A stretch of 33,987 nucleotides of DNA from assembly GCA_024220525.1 (NCBI GenBank), contig JAMYWO010000378.1, positions 1-33,987 of the forward strand, written 5' to 3'. The position numbers and the translations under genes were made by a program. Each line of letters opens with the position of its first letter. Position 1 is the first letter of the stretch. This DNA comes from Cochliopodium minus (lineage: Eukaryota > Discosea > Himatismenida > Cochliopodiidae). The notes beneath the pieces were generated by a model. The model had not been told where the DNA came from, did not search any database, and worked only from the letters and a program-made list of their open reading frames with translations. This document shows positions 32,294 through 33,987 of the stretch, piece by piece.

Positions 32294-33900
32294 TCACAAA
32301 ACCTTTTCCTTGAATGTTTTGCAGGATGTATGTTCAAAACAATTACATTCATATCTGAAACTCATAATAACATCTTCCAGTCTGTGATCTTTGTGACAAT
32401 CCAAACAAGATTCACAGACGTAGCATTCATTATCATTCAGATAACAATCTCTACAGTATCTCAATTTTTGGAAAACTAAAATAAAATTAAATAATATGTA
32501 AAAAAAATTTAAAAATAAATACTTTGATATGGATAATCATCAGTCATTCTTGTGCAGATTCTTGTCTTTAAACACTCATTCATTTTTTTTCTAAAATCCA
32601 AAAATTCCTGGTTAGTGCTCTTCACAACTTGGTACTGATCAAGGTTGTATCCTTTGAGGATATCTTCTCTTTTAATTTCTCTCAAGATATCAACAAAAGA
32701 TAATCCATCATTATTCTCCACTTTTGGATTGATTCCATGTTTCATTAACAAATCCTTTAAAAATGAAAGTAAAAAAGTTAAAATAAAATTTAAAAAAAAT
32801 AAAAAATAAAAATATGAATTGAAAAAATTAAAAATAAACAAATAAATTAAAAAAAAAATAAATTTAAAAAATTAAAAACAAAATAAAACAAAAAACAATG
32901 TTTACAATAATCCCTGTAGTTGTCACATCATCCTTTATGGAAATGTTGGTATTTATGGGTAAAAGATGAAGAAGCGTGTGCCCTGTAGACATGGTGGTGA
33001 TGTGAATGTCAGATTTGTTGTTGATAAGCAATTCAACAACTCTTAATTTGGTTTCATCGTTCTTTTTGGAAAGAGATGAACATGCTTTAACAATAGGAGG
33101 ATCCACTTCTTCAAAATTTACTTTTGCTTTCTTTTGAAGTAAAAACTCTAAATTTTTTTTTTTTTTTGAAGTTTTTTGTTTAAATTAATTTTAAATCGAT
33201 TTTTAAATGAAAAAAAATTGCCTGTAATTTCGAAAGATGGTCTATCAACTGCCAAATGGAGCACACTACTTCCACCTTTCAAAATATTAAATTAAAAGAA
33301 AAATAAATTAAAATTTAAAAAAATTAAATTTAAATTAAAAATTAAAATTGAAAAAAAAAATTAAAAAAATTAAAAAAAATTAATAAAATTAAATAAATTA
33401 AAAAAAATTCAAAAAATTCAAAAAATTAAAATTAAATCAAAAAATTACTTAAATCAACTTTATTGATGTCTTCTCCCTTTTCTAACAAAAAATCGAGCAT
33501 TTCAATTCCGGAATTTTTTCTGAAAGCGTGATGAAGAAGGAAGGAGTCATTTTTGAGTTCTTCGTCTGTGTTGTCGTAAAAAAAGTTTGTGTAGAGCTTG
33601 TTTTTAAGAGGAATGGAAAGGAGAAGAGGCGAATTTTGTGAATGGTCCATAATCTTTGGATCAGCTTTGTTTTCCAAGAAAAATTCGCTTTTTTTTTGTT
33701 TTTTTTTTTAAAAAAAAATTCAAAAAATTAAAAAATTAAAATTTAAATAAAAAATTAAAAAATTAAAAAATTAAAAAATTAAAATAAAATAACTAAATTG
33801 TAAATTGTTTACGCAAATTTGATATCTGTTTTGTATTCCACACAAAAATGTAGAACTGTGTATCCACTAATAGATTGTTCGTTGACGAGTCTTGGTAGAT
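32294..33900 (-). CDS. EF/FW-module, four-SPRY, ankyrin, UBR protein: 3' part (5' part at 7335-11866)
   Basis: Minus-strand exons 33813-33900, 33449-33687, 33222-33275, 32906-33147, 32523-32754, 32294-32475 (stop TGA). They encode ankyrin repeats (GYTVLHFCVEYK, SSVLHLAVDR, HTLLHLLPIN, KHGINPKVEN) and then a UBR-box-like zinc finger: TRIC, YCRDC, ECYVCESCLDCHKDH, YECNC and SC. That matches the order in the Ubr1 N-degron-binding box (GRVC, YRCHEC, CVLCIHCF, HxxHH, CDCG). The chain ends 10 residues later, without the acidic tail of the paralogue. The intron 33148-33221 starts with GC. The first exon needs a preceding phase-1 base, which the exon 7335-7562 supplies. The role in N-degron recognition is inferred, since no RING or HECT domain is present. 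Confidence 0.85.
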
Positions 33901-33910
33901 CTTTTTAATT

Positions 33911-33987
33911 TAAAAAATAAAAAATAAAAAAATAAAAAAATAAAAAAATAAAAAAATAAAAAAATAAAAAAATAAAAAAATAAAAAA
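33911..33987. repeat. (TAAAAAAA)n microsatellite at the window end
   Basis: Period-8 units of T plus seven A run to the last base, in the intron upstream of exon 33813-33900 of the minus-strand ankyrin gene. They match the period and strand of the repeat at 7181-7230. Confidence 0.85.

Noticed and set aside
33911-33987. Telomere-like or CRISPR-like array
   Set aside because: The unit TAAAAAAA has no spacers and lies inside an intron. It is a simple microsatellite of the kind found in many introns here.
1-33987. Circular replicon or viral origin, suggested by identical sequence at the start and near 25.9 kb
   Set aside because: The 77-nt identity links contig B to A only. The order C-B-A is not a rotation of A-B-C, and the content (U2, tRNA, PP6R, spliced genes) is ordinary nuclear chromosome.

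Overview
The window is nuclear DNA of an AT-rich, intron-dense microbial eukaryote. The evidence is a U2 snRNA gene, a nuclear-type tRNA-Arg without encoded CCA, a PP6 regulatory subunit (SAPS domain), and multi-exon genes with short GT-AG introns that are T-rich on the coding strand. TAA and TGA are used as stops (standard code). RCC1 repeats, a degenerate Rho-like protein, a saposin-like peptide, a PHD finger, ankyrin repeats and DUF7477-like repeats would suit a free-living amoeboid protist (dictyostelid or Anaeramoeba-like). The species cannot be fixed from sequence alone.

The window consists of three contigs joined by single Ns at 7180 and 25939: A = 1-7179, B = 7181-25938, C = 25940-33987. 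They appear to be in the wrong order. The last 77 nt of B (25862-25938) are identical to the first 77 nt of A, and a PP6R/SAPS gene runs from B (21880-25938) into A (53-468) in one reading frame. The right end of C and the left end of B carry the same 8-nt (TAAAAAAA) microsatellite, and the minus-strand gene halves at 32294-33900 (C) and 7335-11866 (B) join into one frame of 1558 codons. The likely true order is C-B-A, all in + orientation.

Read in that order, the locus begins with a + strand gene (25940-32196, 5' end missing). It meets its minus-strand paralogue (7335-11866 plus 32294-33900) tail to tail, with 97 nt between the stop codons. Both encode proteins of about 1550-1650 residues: N-terminal 'FW' modules with degenerate EF-hand loops, four tandem SPRY-like domains, another FW/EF module, ankyrin repeats and a C-terminal UBR-box-like zinc finger. 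I know of no named family with this architecture, and it is the most novel content here. Next come a retinol-dehydrogenase-like SDR (-, with a 5-nt exon), a coiled-coil PHD protein (+), a secreted saposin-like peptide (-, with a 10-nt exon), an amidohydrolase with an extra C-terminal domain (+), a DUF7477-like repeat protein (+), a protein with an N-N-R-R-L-Y motif (+), U2 snRNA (+), the PP6R/SAPS gene (+), tRNA-Arg(CCG) (-), a degenerate Rho-like protein (+), an unrecognised conserved multi-exon gene (-), and an RCC1-repeat gene (+) cut off at the N.

Exon boundaries were deduced by hand from GT/AG sites, phase consistency and motif continuity. For five complete or rejoined genes the exon sums are divisible by three, a useful internal check. 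Domain names come from motif recognition, not from any database search.
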